Assembly (NCBI GenBank): GCA_016858145.1
Contig: JAEHOE010000059.1
Span: 1-64,000, forward strand
Reading direction: 5' to 3'
DNA from: Edaphochlamys debaryana
Lineage: Eukaryota; Chlorophyta; Chlorophyceae; Chlamydomonadales
Length of the DNA: 64,000 nt
In this document: piece after piece, positions 21,396 to 31,537 of the stretch
Position numbering within the stretch: position 1 is the stretch's first letter
How the letters are laid out: each line of letters begins with the position of its first letter
Translations under genes and position numbers: made by a program
Notes under the pieces: generated by a model
Seen by the model: only the letters and a program-made list of their open reading frames with translations
Told to the model about the DNA's origin: nothing
The model's database searches: none

Positions 21396-21546
21396 ACCTG
21401 CCTCCGTAACCAGGAGTTGGACACCGTTGGGTAGGGGCTCGTGAGTGTGGCAGTGATCTGGGTCTGGAGGTCTGAGGTGTCTCGTAGGTGTGGCAGTGGC
21501 CGGGGACGCGGCCCAGGCCGATGCGGCGGGCCGCGGGCCCTGGAAG

Positions 21547-21554
21547 TATAAATA
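21547..21554 (+). promoter_or_regulatory. TATAAATA box
   Basis: A canonical TATA-box octamer, followed by a T-rich stretch (CCTTTTTCTC) and reduced GC. No convincing gene starts downstream within 900 bp, so it may belong to a decayed element. Confidence 0.35.
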
Positions 21555-22541
21555 GCGGGCAAGTGAATCCTTTTTCTCTTAACTAGAATTTACGTTGATA
21601 CGGAGGATAGCGCGTCCGTCCCAAAGCCTAAAGCGAAGTCCCCGTAGAGGTGCGTGTAAGACCGTGTTCGGATCTCCGTGCAGGCTTTCCGTGTCTACAG
21701 CGTCTACACCGTCGGCAGGACCTTTCCTCCGCAGGAGGTCTCTCTTTCTCACACGCCCGAACGATGCACTGGGCAATCCCTGCCCTTTGCCAGCCGCACT
21801 GAGACCTTCTGGTTCTTGGCCGCAAGAGGCCTCCCGGCGTCCCGGGTTAGGCAGCTAGGGCACCGGTGTCCGCAGGTTGAGACCCTTCGCCGAGCGCAGC
21901 GACGCGACAGCTCCAGCTTTCCTCAGCTGCCAGCGTCCCCACTAGCGCCCAGCCCACCTGCCCTGCGTGTCAAGCCTTCATTAGTCTTCCGCTGCAACCT
22001 ATAACGCTTCCGCAAAGCGCAATATCCCCGAGGTTTACTGGATCGAGTGTCTACTGCCTTCTCCTCCCCTCATCGTCTACTTGCCGCTGCCAGTAGGGCC
22101 CTAGGCGTGTCTCCTAACACGTCTGGGGTGTGAGCTGTACGGTCCTTGGCAGGAGAGTGTGTGCTGACCCTCAGGTACCACCCGAAGGAAAGCGAAAAAT
22201 TTGGAGTGGTTACCCACTGTGTGGTCATACTCTTCCCCGTGGCACACTCCCATAGGGCTGGCCCAGGAGCCCCACCAACCCCGCCGACGGCTCTCCCCAG
22301 CTATGGCAAGGGCCAGGGAGGCTGCGCCCCCCCCCTGGGAGGAAGGAGCCGCCAGCGGCAGCCAGCATGGCGCTGGAGTCCTATTGCCCGGCCATGCAAA
22401 GTGAGTACGTACCACGCTCGTTGTTGTCCGAGCTGCAGCCCTTGTTGTCAGAGCCTCACCCAGCGCTTGACTTGCGCCAGGGAGACGGAATCCACCCCGC
22501 CGTCCTCCAAGCGGACCAGGGAGAACCGGGGGCGTGCTAGC

Positions 22542-24360
22542 GCGCCACGGAACTCGAGCTGCCCAGCCCGCGGCTTAGCCGCCCGGAGGAGCAGTGGAAG
22601 CAGCAGGCGCTCGAGGACGCAGCAGGCGTGATCGATGGCATAGCGTCCGTCATCGGATCCGGCACAGACGCAGTCAGCGAACTCCTTGCGCTGCCGGGTG
22701 CGAGCGCCGTGCATCTCACCATCAACCCGGACGGTAACTAGGTCTGTAGCGAATGCGACAAGCGCTGTGCGTTTGTGGTTTACTGCGAGCCGGACAGCGA
22801 GAAAGCACAGCTGATGAAGCCTGGGGCGCCCGTGTATTGTCACTCGTGCGCAACGTGCGGTGTGGAAAGGCCCCCCCCCTTGCGCGCTACCGCGTGCTCA
22901 ACATCTGTACCAACGACAAGCTCCAGTAAGAGGGTGTACGGAACGGAGGGAGTGCGAGGGGATAGGCTGGGGACATCGAATACGGCGCGGGCAAGCTGTC
23001 CAGCATGCCCTTGACACAGAGGCCATATGACCTGCGCCACCTGTCATCCCCCTTCAATCCGCTCTTTCTTGCCTGACCACGTTCCTTTCTCGGTCAGGGC
23101 CGTATGGGGAATGTACCACGTCGGCAACCTGCCCCCCAAGCCGGTGGACTTCGGAGCCATGCGTCCACGGTAAGCAGGCCTACTAGAGAGACAGGGCAAG
23201 CCTCTGGGGAGTTCTAGAACTGAACCGTGCTCTTGGGGCGTCAAGGTTATTTGTCAACGGGCAGGTCAATGACTTATAACGTCAAGTCATCATAGTCCTG
23301 CTGAGCCCCGCCCCACCCCACCCGTTCACCCAACCCACCCACATACTCCCTCCTCGCAGGGTGGGAAAGGCCCCTCTGGGCTTCACCCTGAATGCAATGT
23401 CCCCGAAGGACCTGCTTGCCGAGCTGCGGTCCTGGGGCCCGGAGGTCCTGGGCAAGCTCAGAACCAGATACGGGTAAGCTTCGTCGGTGCAGAGCACCAT
23501 CGCACTACATCGCCCGCATGCATGGGACACGGGGCACGGGGCACACATCGCGCACGGCGCGCAGTGGGCGGTGCGCGCATGCTTTGCTTGAATTACACGA
23601 AGTGCGCTGCCCCCCCCCCTGTCGCTTCAATGAACCATCGTTGCCTTCCCTCCTCTTCCCCCCCCCCCCTTACCGGCCCCTTCTCTTCCCAGGATTCGCT
23701 CTTACAACGATGTCACGTCGTGCCTTGATCCAAACACCAAGTACAAGTTCTTCAACTACTTCTGCCACCCGGCAGTGCAGAGGGATCAGGTCTTCTACAA
23801 GACCATCAGCCAGCTATATGACGAGAGAGAGGGGTCTGGAGGGCCTTCCGCTAGGGACGTGGGTGACTGGTCGAAGTTCGTGCTCATCCTGGTGGGGGCG
23901 GGAGGGGTTACAGTCTCAGAGTTCCACATGGACCGGGCCGGGGCGAGAAACGTGGCGATAGCAGCGCTGTGCGCCGTGCTTGATCAGCCGCTAGTGCAGT
24001 GGGGTTTTGTGCCTCCTGCGTTGCTTGGGCGGTTTGATGCGTGGGCAAGGGCAAGAGCCACCTTCGAGGCAGAGGGGGTGATGGCAGCACGGAAGCAGGG
24101 AACCGAGCCGCCACCCTGCTGGGTGAGAATGGAGACGAAGATGCGTGGCAACGTCCATCCAGGTTGTCCGTCCTTATCTCACCGCGGCAGGGATTGAGGC
24201 CGCAGAGACGGAGTTTGGGGCTGACGTTTTCCGTGTAGTGCTTCAGTATCATGGCGTATGGCTGGAGCTCGGCGGGCGGAGGGCGTGCTGCAGCCGCGTG
24301 GCGCCGACAGGAGGGAGCTCCGCGCAACCGACGAGACGGCTTGCCGCGGCGCTGGCCTGA
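22542..24360 (+). pseudogene. Zinc-finger / JmjC-like multi-exon gene, apparently decayed
   Basis: Protein-like exons with good splice sites: about 22542-22925, 23098-23169, 23360-23473, 23693 to about 24120, and 24145-24360. The first encodes an acidic helix (PEEQWKQQALEDAAGVIDGI), then a Cys-rich stretch: C-x2-C-x4-C, then a C-x-H-x-C-x2-C cluster. Exon d has a helical region (YKFFNYFCHPAVQRDQVFYK) and a strand-rich segment, FVLILVGAGGVTVSEFHMD, with His at 23925 and Asp at 23931 followed by RAGARN. H-x-D in that setting resembles a JmjC/cupin iron site. Signs of decay: an in-frame TAG at 22739-22741, a frame change at a C9 tract near 22870, and another near 24130. Sequencing error in the homopolymer is possible. 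Function is not established. Confidence 0.4.
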
Positions 24361-25790
24361 CGAAGGCGCGGCGGACCGCACGGCAGCAACAGCGGCGCCT
24401 TGTGGGGGCGGGGGGCCGAAGCAGGATGCGAGGGTTTCGCGCGGGTGGGGCCCGGGGCCCCAAGGCTGCTTGCCGCGAGCGTGCCTGAGCGCTGATCACG
24501 CGAGGCGAGGCGAGGGATGCTACGGTAGGAGGATTCTGTCATGAGAGGCGGCCCAGGGACGGGCCTGAACGGAGGCTTACGTCCGCATAGCTGTGGGGTG
24601 GGGGTGGGGGCGGGGGCGGGGCTTTGGATGCCGGGCCGGACCCTGAGGCTCGAGGGGTTCGCCGGAGCGGCCCGGAAGGCAGGGCGCGTGGGGGTCTGGG
24701 TTGCGGACGCAACGGCAGGGCACCGCGGCCAAGTATCCCGCTGCGCGGAAGCCAGGGGGCGGGGGCTGGAGGCAGTGTGCATCGGGGAACATGGCGCCAA
24801 GCGTGCATGCCGTACCGTTTCGGTTTGTGCTTTGGCTTTTGCTTGTGGTGTGGCGTGGCGTGGGATGGCTGTGGGGGCGCATGGAGAGAGTGTAAAAGTG
24901 ACGAGGCGGACAGGGTGGATCTGCGCACCATGCGGCCTTGAGGCGGGGTCACGGTCTCGCCGTTCTGCGGTTGCTGAGTTATAAGGGCTGCTCGCGGAAG
25001 CCGCATGGACGCACAACCGCGGTGGAAGAGCCGGCCAGGGCTACCGGCCTTCCCCAGTCCTCGACGCATCACAAGCTTTGCCTGGGCTGAGGCACGCGCC
25101 GGGCAGGGACGCAGGGCGGGCGAGGCCCGAACACCGCGAGATGGAGTGCGCTGCTGCGCTCAGAGGCCGGGGTCTGCGCTCGCAAGGGGCGTGAAGCGCA
25201 GTCAAGACGACGACGGGGGCTCTGCGCTCGGGGCCGGCCGGGGTGCTTCTTTACGCTGCAACACGCCCGCTTCTGCTGCGCCCTGGCTCTCCGGCCTGGA
25301 CAAGCCGGCACAGCCCACTCAAAAAGCGCCTGAACTCCCTGGAGATGCCCGCTTGCCTCGATACAGGTCCACATGTCAGTACTTGGTCCGTTCCACTAAA
25401 CGCCGCAGCGAATGCCACCCTCCGTGCAGGGCGACCCTCAAGCACCGCGCTCGTACTGTTCCTTGCTTCCGGCACGCACCATGGTGCTCGGCTCTCACTA
25501 CCCTGCTCGGCCCTCGAGAGGGGCCTCCCCCCCACCCTGCATTCTTCATCCCGCCTCCAGTGCGATCCAATGTATCTGTGCTTGCCCTCTCTTCAGGGCC
25601 CCCCCAAAGCCTCTCCCCACCAGTCTCTGCCGCACTCTCTGCAGACCCCACCTGGCCCCGCTTTCACCCAGCCCCGCACACTACATTGTCGCCGTGTCGT
25701 AGCCCCGCTGCTCGTTTAAACTGCGTGGCTGCACGCACACCCATTATCCTCCCCCTGCATCACCCTGCGCCCTTTTCGCCACATCCCGCG
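24361..25790. other. Spacer
   Basis: No supportable gene. Frames on both strands are compositionally biased and lack motifs. It is the 3' flank of the minus-strand gene 25791-27380. Confidence 0.5.
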
Positions 25791-27380
25791 CTAGCTCGAG
25801 GGCATCGGCTTGGGGCTGAGCCTGAACCCCAGCAGCTCCTCCATCAGACCCGTCTCTGCCGCCGCCGCCGCCGCTGCCTCGGCCGCCGCCGCCGCCTCCT
25901 GATCCACGGCCGACGGGTCCGCCGCGGCTGACTTGCTGCCCGCAGGAGGCGCCCTGGCGGCGCCTCCGCCGGCAGTTGCCCCAGCCTGCCCCGCCGCCGC
26001 CGCTGCCGCCAGCGCCAGCGCCGCCGCCATGGCTGTCGGCTGCGGGCCGGCGGCGCCGCCGCGGGCTGCCCCGCCGCTGCCGGCCCGGTTGGCGGGCCCG
26101 ACCCCGCGTCGTCGCACGGGCGGCTTCACCGCACCCACAGTTCCCGCCGCGGCTGCCCCTGCCCCCGCCCCCGCCTCTGTTCTAGCACCCGTGGCAGCGG
26201 GCTCCGCCTCGCCACCCCTGCCCTGATCCGAGGCCCCTGGCGCCTGTTCCCCAGCCTGCGCGCCCTCCTCGGCCCCGGCCCCGCCCTCTGCGGCCGCCGC
26301 CGCCGCCAGCGCCGCCGCCTCCTCGCCTTCCCCAACCGACTCCCACTCCGACTCCTCATCTTCCTCGTCGTCCAGATAGTACCCGCCCTCGAAACCGCCG
26401 TCGTACCCGTCGATGTAGCCTCCTTCCCCGTCCTCGTCCTCGTCGTACTCGCCGTAATCGTCGTACAGATCGTCGAAGTCCGGGTCGTAGTCGAAGTCGG
26501 GGAACGGCGGCTCGGGGTACGGCATGTAACCGCCCATTTCGCCGAAATCAAACGGCATGCCGCCGAACGCTCCGCCGCCGCCCGCCAGCGGGTCCTCATC
26601 CCAGAAACCGCCGCCCGCCATGCCGCCGTCGTCCTCCCAACCCAGATCGAAGTCGAAATCCGCATCTGGCGGCGGCGGCTCCGGCATGCAGTCGGGTTCT
26701 GGCGGCAGCGGCATGGGCAGCCGAGATATGAGCTCCAGGGATTGCGTACGACGAAAGAGGGCCAGGATGACGCGGGAGTAGAGATCTGGCTGCGCCTGGG
26801 AAAGCGCCAGCAGCCGCCGCTGCCCCGCCTCGCCCTCGTCCACTGCCCGCTCCACCGCCGCCACCAGCGCGTCCAGCTCGGCGGCGTCGCCCGCGGCGGC
26901 GGAGCCGCCGCCGCCAGCGGCCGCCGCCAGGGCCACCGCCGTGGCGGCCGCGGCTGCCGCGGCCGAGCCAGCGCCGGCGGTGCGGCCCTGCGGGCCGCCG
27001 CCGCTGCCGTTTCCGCCCCCGCCGCCGCGGTGCCGGGCCGCGGTGGCGGCGGCGGCGGCGCGCTGCTGTTGCTGACGCTGGCGGCGGAGCTGTTGCTGAG
27101 TCAGCGCTCGGCCGGGCGGGGTGGAGCGCGTGGCGGCGCTGGTGGTGCCGATGGGCTGTGCCGGCCGGGATGCCGCGGCATTGCTGGGGGAGGCGGTGTT
27201 GCTGGTGCTGGCACCGGCACCTGCAGCGGTGGTCGTAGTGCCAGCACGGCTCGTCCCTGCGCCGGGGGTGCCGGGGCCGGCGCCCGATAGCTTGGCCCCA
27301 GGCGAGCCTTCTCCGGCGCCTTCTGACTGGGGTTGCGTGGCAGGCTTGGGTGCACCACGCTGGCGTGCCTTCACCTTCAT
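25791..27380 (-). CDS. Large acidic low-complexity protein, unknown
   Basis: Single-exon frame of 529 codons, ATG at 27380, stop TAG at 25793-25791. Order: basic Thr/Ser/Ala/Gly-rich N-terminus (about 1-95); a Gln/Arg tract (LTQQQLRRQRQQQQR); Ala/Gly runs; one ordered helical segment near the middle (LDALVAAVERAVDEGEAGQRRLLALSQ, YSRVILALFRRTQSLELISR, roughly residues 168-220); an Asp/Glu/Tyr/Gly-rich acidic region (DFDYDPDFDDLYDDYGEYDE); then Ala-rich sequence ending ELLGFRLSPKPMPSS. Only the helical segment is likely folded. The acidic domain suggests a nuclear or chromatin-associated role, which is inference. It is divergently oriented from ZOP1, 431 bp away. Introns may have been missed in the Ala-rich parts. 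Confidence 0.6.
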   Translation of the reverse strand: MKVKARQRGAPKPATQPQSEGAGEGSPGAKLSGAGPGTPGAGTSRAGTTTTAAGAGASTSNTASPSNAAASRPAQPIGTTSAATRSTPPGRALTQQQLRRQRQQQQRAAAAATAARHRGGGGGNGSGGGPQGRTAGAGSAAAAAAATAVALAAAAGGGGSAAAGDAAELDALVAAVERAVDEGEAGQRRLLALSQAQPDLYSRVILALFRRTQSLELISRLPMPLPPEPDCMPEPPPPDADFDFDLGWEDDGGMAGGGFWDEDPLAGGGGAFGGMPFDFGEMGGYMPYPEPPFPDFDYDPDFDDLYDDYGEYDEDEDGEGGYIDGYDGGFEGGYYLDDEEDEESEWESVGEGEEAAALAAAAAAEGGAGAEEGAQAGEQAPGASDQGRGGEAEPAATGARTEAGAGAGAAAAGTVGAVKPPVRRRGVGPANRAGSGGAARGGAAGPQPTAMAAALALAAAAAAGQAGATAGGGAARAPPAGSKSAAADPSAVDQEAAAAAEAAAAAAAETGLMEELLGFRLSPKPMPSS

Positions 27381-27811
27381 CCCCGCACGATGCCCGCCGG
27401 CAGGAGCTGAGGTCTGCTCGCGATCTCGCTAGCTAGGTCGCCTGCTGTGCCCGAAAGCGAGAACGCGCGGCCAGCGGAGATGCGCCGGGGATGCGCGACC
27501 TGCTCGCCAGCCGCGCATAGGCGGCAAGGGCACTGGCTAGGTCAGGAGGTCGATCGGTGCTACGTGCAGCGCCGGAGAGCGTCTGACGTGCGATCCAGAG
27601 CGGGGCCCGAATGCAGTAAGTGGACCAAACCCTGCAGGGCCTATACTCTATGTTCAGTGGTACTTGTATAGTACATACGGAGTAGTGCTAGTGCGCCCGT
27701 GTGGTGGCAGGCTTGACAACAACGACCTGCAGTCGCACGATCGCAAGCTGTTGGGCTAGACCCGCACAGCATCCTTGACGCTGACGCGTCCGTTCTAAGA
27801 GGCCAGGAAAA
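27381..27811. promoter_or_regulatory. Shared divergent promoter region
   Basis: 431 bp between the start codons of the minus-strand acidic-protein gene and the plus-strand ZOP1 gene. It contains an AT-richer segment (TACTTGTATAGTACATACGG, about 27660-27680) that may hold the core promoter elements. A bidirectional function is inferred from gene orientation only. Confidence 0.4.
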
Positions 27812-30325
27812 ATGACAGAGGTACGCGGGTGACCGAGGATGGCGACCCTGGTCGACCGCCCTCGGTCTCGCAGCCAGCGCGCCCCTGAGCTCACAAAAGG
27901 AGCATATGGATACAACGATGTCTCCCGGCTCCTTGCCCCGCGCAGTTCTGGAAGAGCAACGCCATGCACTGGTGCGACATCTGCAAATGCTGGCTCAACG
28001 ACACCAAGGCGGCGAAGATGAACCACGAGCGGGGGGCGGGGCACCAGTCGAAGCTGGCGTTCAGTAAGCTCCGGGACCCGACGGGGGGGTGTTCTCCAGC
28101 AGGAGGGGAAAGCGCGGGAGGCACGGGGGGCGTGTGACAGAGGGGGTCCCTCCGGGACTTGTTTGGCAACGCGAGGTCCGGGAGCAGATGCCCTCGCCCC
28201 AGTCCCTGACTGCTGCCAGCTGGCAGCTGTACCCCATCAATTCCACTTGGTCTCAGTCGGCCTCCACGTAAGCCCCCTCCCCCTTCTGCCCACTCCCCTG
28301 CCAGAGCTCAAGGAGATGGGTAAAAAGGCCGAGAACGAGATCAAGCAGAAGGAGATCCAAGACATCGCGATGTCGAAGATCGACAAGGTTCGTACAGACG
28401 CACAGCCCGACTTAGTATTGTGTGTTGTTTAGCCCCTCCACCCCTAATCCACCCGCGTTCTACTACCGACACCCCCCGCCCTCACCCCTCAGGCCGCTAA
28501 AAAGGCATTTGAAGCGGACCGCAAGGCCGCCGAAGCCGCCGCGGGCAGCTGGGAGTGGGACGCGGGCAGCAGCTACTACTACAACTCCACGCACAGGTGT
28601 GCGGCGTGGGGCGGGGTGGGGGCACTGGGTGGGGTGTGTGGGGGGTTGGACCCGTACGGGCCGAGGCGGGGGCCTCCGGGGCGGGGGGGCCGGATGCATG
28701 GAAGGGGTACCGAGGCAGGGGTGGAAGAGAAGCGGTGCAGGCAAGGGGTGGGAGGGCGGGGAAGATCTTGCTGGCCACTGTGGGGTGAGGTGGCGCCAGC
28801 GCAGGAGCCCAGGGTATGGATGGGGCAGGGGGCTGGCGAGGGCTTGGCGCGCGTTTGGATCTGGACGAGCAAGGGTTGGGTCGGGACTGGGGACGGCCCA
28901 TCCAGGGGGGGGAGGGGTCGCAGTGGCGGTCGGGCGGGGCAGGTGCCGCACTGGGGCGGGTTGCCGTTGCGGTGCGTAGAGCGGGGACCAGGGGCCAGGG
29001 GCATGCACCGGGACGTTACCGGCATGCAGGCAGCACGGAGCAGCCTCACACCGGGGGGCAGGCGGCCCCTGGCTACGATGAGCCCACCCCTTCACGCGGT
29101 TATGAGCCTGACTACCTCTGAAGTCAATGCGAAGGCCTGAGCCAAAGGAAGGGCCACCCACACACACACCCGGTCACGTACACTGCACCCACCTCACCCT
29201 TGTCTCACCCCCTTCGGAAGGCCTGCGCCCTGCCTGCCAACGCCCCACAACGCCACCTGTACTTGTCGTACCGTATGACGCCGTGCCGTAACCGCCGTAC
29301 GCCCCCGCGTAGGTGGTACTACGAGCCCAAGAGCGCGTGGTACTACGGCGGGGAGCCGGAGGCGCAGTGGACGCAGGCGCCGCCCATTCCCTCGGCGGCG
29401 CTGTTCGGCACCGCCAAGCACAGCGGGGGGCCCGTGCCGCAGGTGGGGGGGAGTGGGGGTTGGGGGGTGCGTGGTGCGGGGTGGGATGGGGGAAGGAGTG
29501 GCGGCAAGGGCGGCGGGGAGGGGCCAGCGGTACTGGGGGCTACGGCGGGGGTCTGGGTAAGGGGGTTGGGAGTGGGAGGGGTTGGCCCGTGCCGCAGGTG
29601 GGGCGCGGGAGGGGGTGGCAGGGGGTTGGGCTCGGGATGGAGGGGGCGTGTGGGGGCGGGAGGCTGTGGGGCTGCGCCGCGATCCGAGGGCGGCGCTTCC
29701 GGCCGTGGTTAAGCTAGTAGTTTCATGAGCCGCGGGTTGCGGTTCAGTGTGTGCTTGTCAACGTGGCTGCTTGCCGGAAGGCTTTGCGGTGTGGTGAGAC
29801 GGAGGGGAAAGCCAGCCCTAGCGCCACATCCCCGTGCATCCCCCCCCCATATCCCTCCTTTCCCTCTCCATTGCTCGGAACTTCACCCCCTGCATGCCCC
29901 CCCTGCCACCCTCTTGCGACCCCCTCACCACCAAATCCCCCCGCCCCCCTTGTGCCCCTCAGGGCAGCACCGCCGTCGCCCCCAGCGGCCCCGCGGACGG
30001 CGGCGACGGCCCCATCGTCAGACAGACGGTGCAGCGGGTGGTGACGGTCAAGAAGCACCCACTGGCGGACGTGGGGGGGTACAAGGCGCCGACGAGCGGG
30101 CGGGTGGGGGGGAGCATGGGGTCGGGGATCACGCTGGAGGCGGAGGCGGGGGCGGGGGGGAGCGCGGGGGCGGGGGAGAAGCGGAAGCGGGAGGAGGGCG
30201 GGAAGGGCGGGGGCAAGGTCAAGGGGGAGGCGGTGTCCAAGGAGGAGGCGGAGGCGCTGGCGCGGAGAGAGGCGGCCAAGGCGCGAGTGGCGGCGCGGAC
30301 GGCAGCTGGGTTTGGGTACGTGTAG
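27812..30325 (+). CDS. ZOP1: ZOP1/WBP4-type pre-mRNA splicing factor
   Basis: Six exons: 27812-27820 (MTE only), 27946-28063, 28305-28387, 28493-28596, 29313-29442 and 29963-30325, giving 268 residues in consistent phase. The N-terminus reads MTEFWKSNAMHWCDICKCWL..NH..GAGH, a U1-C/matrin-type C2H2 zinc finger. It continues into a charged helix (KKAENEIKQKEIQ). An OCRE motif follows (WEWDAGSSYYYN, then RWYYEPKSAWYYGG), split by an intron. The C-terminus has the VSKEEAEALARREAAKARV helix typical of plant ZOP1. In plants ZOP1 acts with the spliceosome and in RNA-directed DNA methylation; animal WBP4/FBP21 binds the same complex. The tiny first exon is supported because MTE-(Y/F)-W is the conserved start of the family. 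Intron 5 carries an exact 20-bp echo of the exon 5 end. Confidence 0.88.
29584..29603 (+). repeat. Exon echo: ZOP1 exon 5 end
   Basis: 20 bp identical to 29429-29448 (last 14 nt of exon 5 plus the GTGGGG donor), 155 bp downstream inside intron 5. Confidence 0.85.
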
Positions 30326-31537
30326 GGCGAGGGCCGGGGTGGAGCCGGGAGGAGGGGTTGTGTGGTTGCGGGGTTGGGGCCGCGGACTGGGTTGGCATCT
30401 TCCGACTCAGCTCGGGGTCGCCGGGGCGAAGAACGGTGCAGGGGCTTGCGAGGGAATTGGGGACGACGATGAGGACGACAGCAAACGAACGAGGACAGTG
30501 TGAGGCATGTCGCATGCGAGGCAACGAATGGCTGAGGGCCCATGCATGGGGTCATTATAGACAAGGGGGCGGAGTGCTGCGGCGTCGCAGTTCGTAGGCT
30601 GCCTCTGAACGGGGCCCATGGGGGACCGTGCGTTGCGGTTTGCGGGTGGGGGATGCCCCGCTCCTGAAAAGCCTTCCTCGGGGATTCCGGGACCAGTTCG
30701 CGGTGCCGAGTCCTGCAGTTCGTGTTGTACCGCGTGCCGTCCGTACCGTACTATACCGCGGGATGGCACAGGGGCTGAAAGCAAACGGGCAATGCAGGCC
30801 AGGGCAGGGGCGGCCCCACTAGGACAGGGGTCTGAGGGGTGTGAGAGCATGCGCCCCCCCCCTGACCTGAGGTCCCCCGCGCGCGCCTTGACTAATTGAA
30901 GCCTCACCCAGTCCGCGCAAGCCACCGGTTCCTGATGCGACTGTGCAAGTGCATTTCACGCGCATTGCATGTTAGGGCATGTTGGTCTTGGCCCCGCCAC
31001 CCCCGCGAACCCTCAACACCCTCGTCAACACCCTGACCCTGCGTCCCTGCCAGGCCTCCCAGTCAACTCCAGCGAAGACCCACCGCACTTGCATCGTTCT
31101 GAATACACGGCACGGCCCCCTGCGAGCACAGATCCCACCGCACTCCCGACCTCATCTCATGGGCAATGCAGGCCAGGCCAGGCCAGGGGCGGCCCCACAC
31201 GGCCCCACAAGGTCAGGGGTCTGAGGGGTCTGAGAGCATGCGCCCCACTCGCCCTGAGGTCCCCTGCGTGCCCCTGGGCTTGGAGTAGCCTTGCATCCCG
31301 AGTCGCCCCGCTCGCAAAGTGGCAGGCCCCTACCCCAGATACCCCGCCCCCCACGAATACCGCTTGGTTGTGGCTTGTGGGCGCAGGCCATGCGGGAAAA
31401 TGTGGGGTTCTAGGGGGGGCAACGCGCGCGTGCGGACGCCCCCGATGAATGGGCGACAAGCGCACAAGCCCAACTCGCATTTGTAGCACCTGCCCCTCCC
31501 TCCCCTCCTTGGCCCTCACCTTCGTCACTTCACTAAC
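30326..31537. other. Spacer with a 100-bp direct repeat
   Basis: No gene. It contains the direct-repeat pair 30788-30884 / 31161-31274 and TACCGTACTATACCG-type GTAC-rich sequence near 30740-30765. Confidence 0.5.
30788..31274. repeat. Direct repeat pair, about 100 bp
   Basis: 30788-30884 and 31161-31274 share GGGCAATGCAGGCCAGG, GGGGCGGCCCCAC, AGGGGTCTGAGGGG, GAGAGCATGCGCCCC and CTGAGGTCCCC in order. The second copy has small internal duplications (GGCCAGGCCAGG, CGGCCCCACA). Confidence 0.75.

Larger units (their letters stand above)
19304..22380. other. Spacer with decayed repeat sequence
   Basis: No gene model could be assembled. It contains the TATA-like box at 21547 and an isolated protein-like minus-strand frame (21087-21300). 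It is less GC-extreme than its surroundings (for example 20240-20900), which suggests old inserted sequence. Confidence 0.45.
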
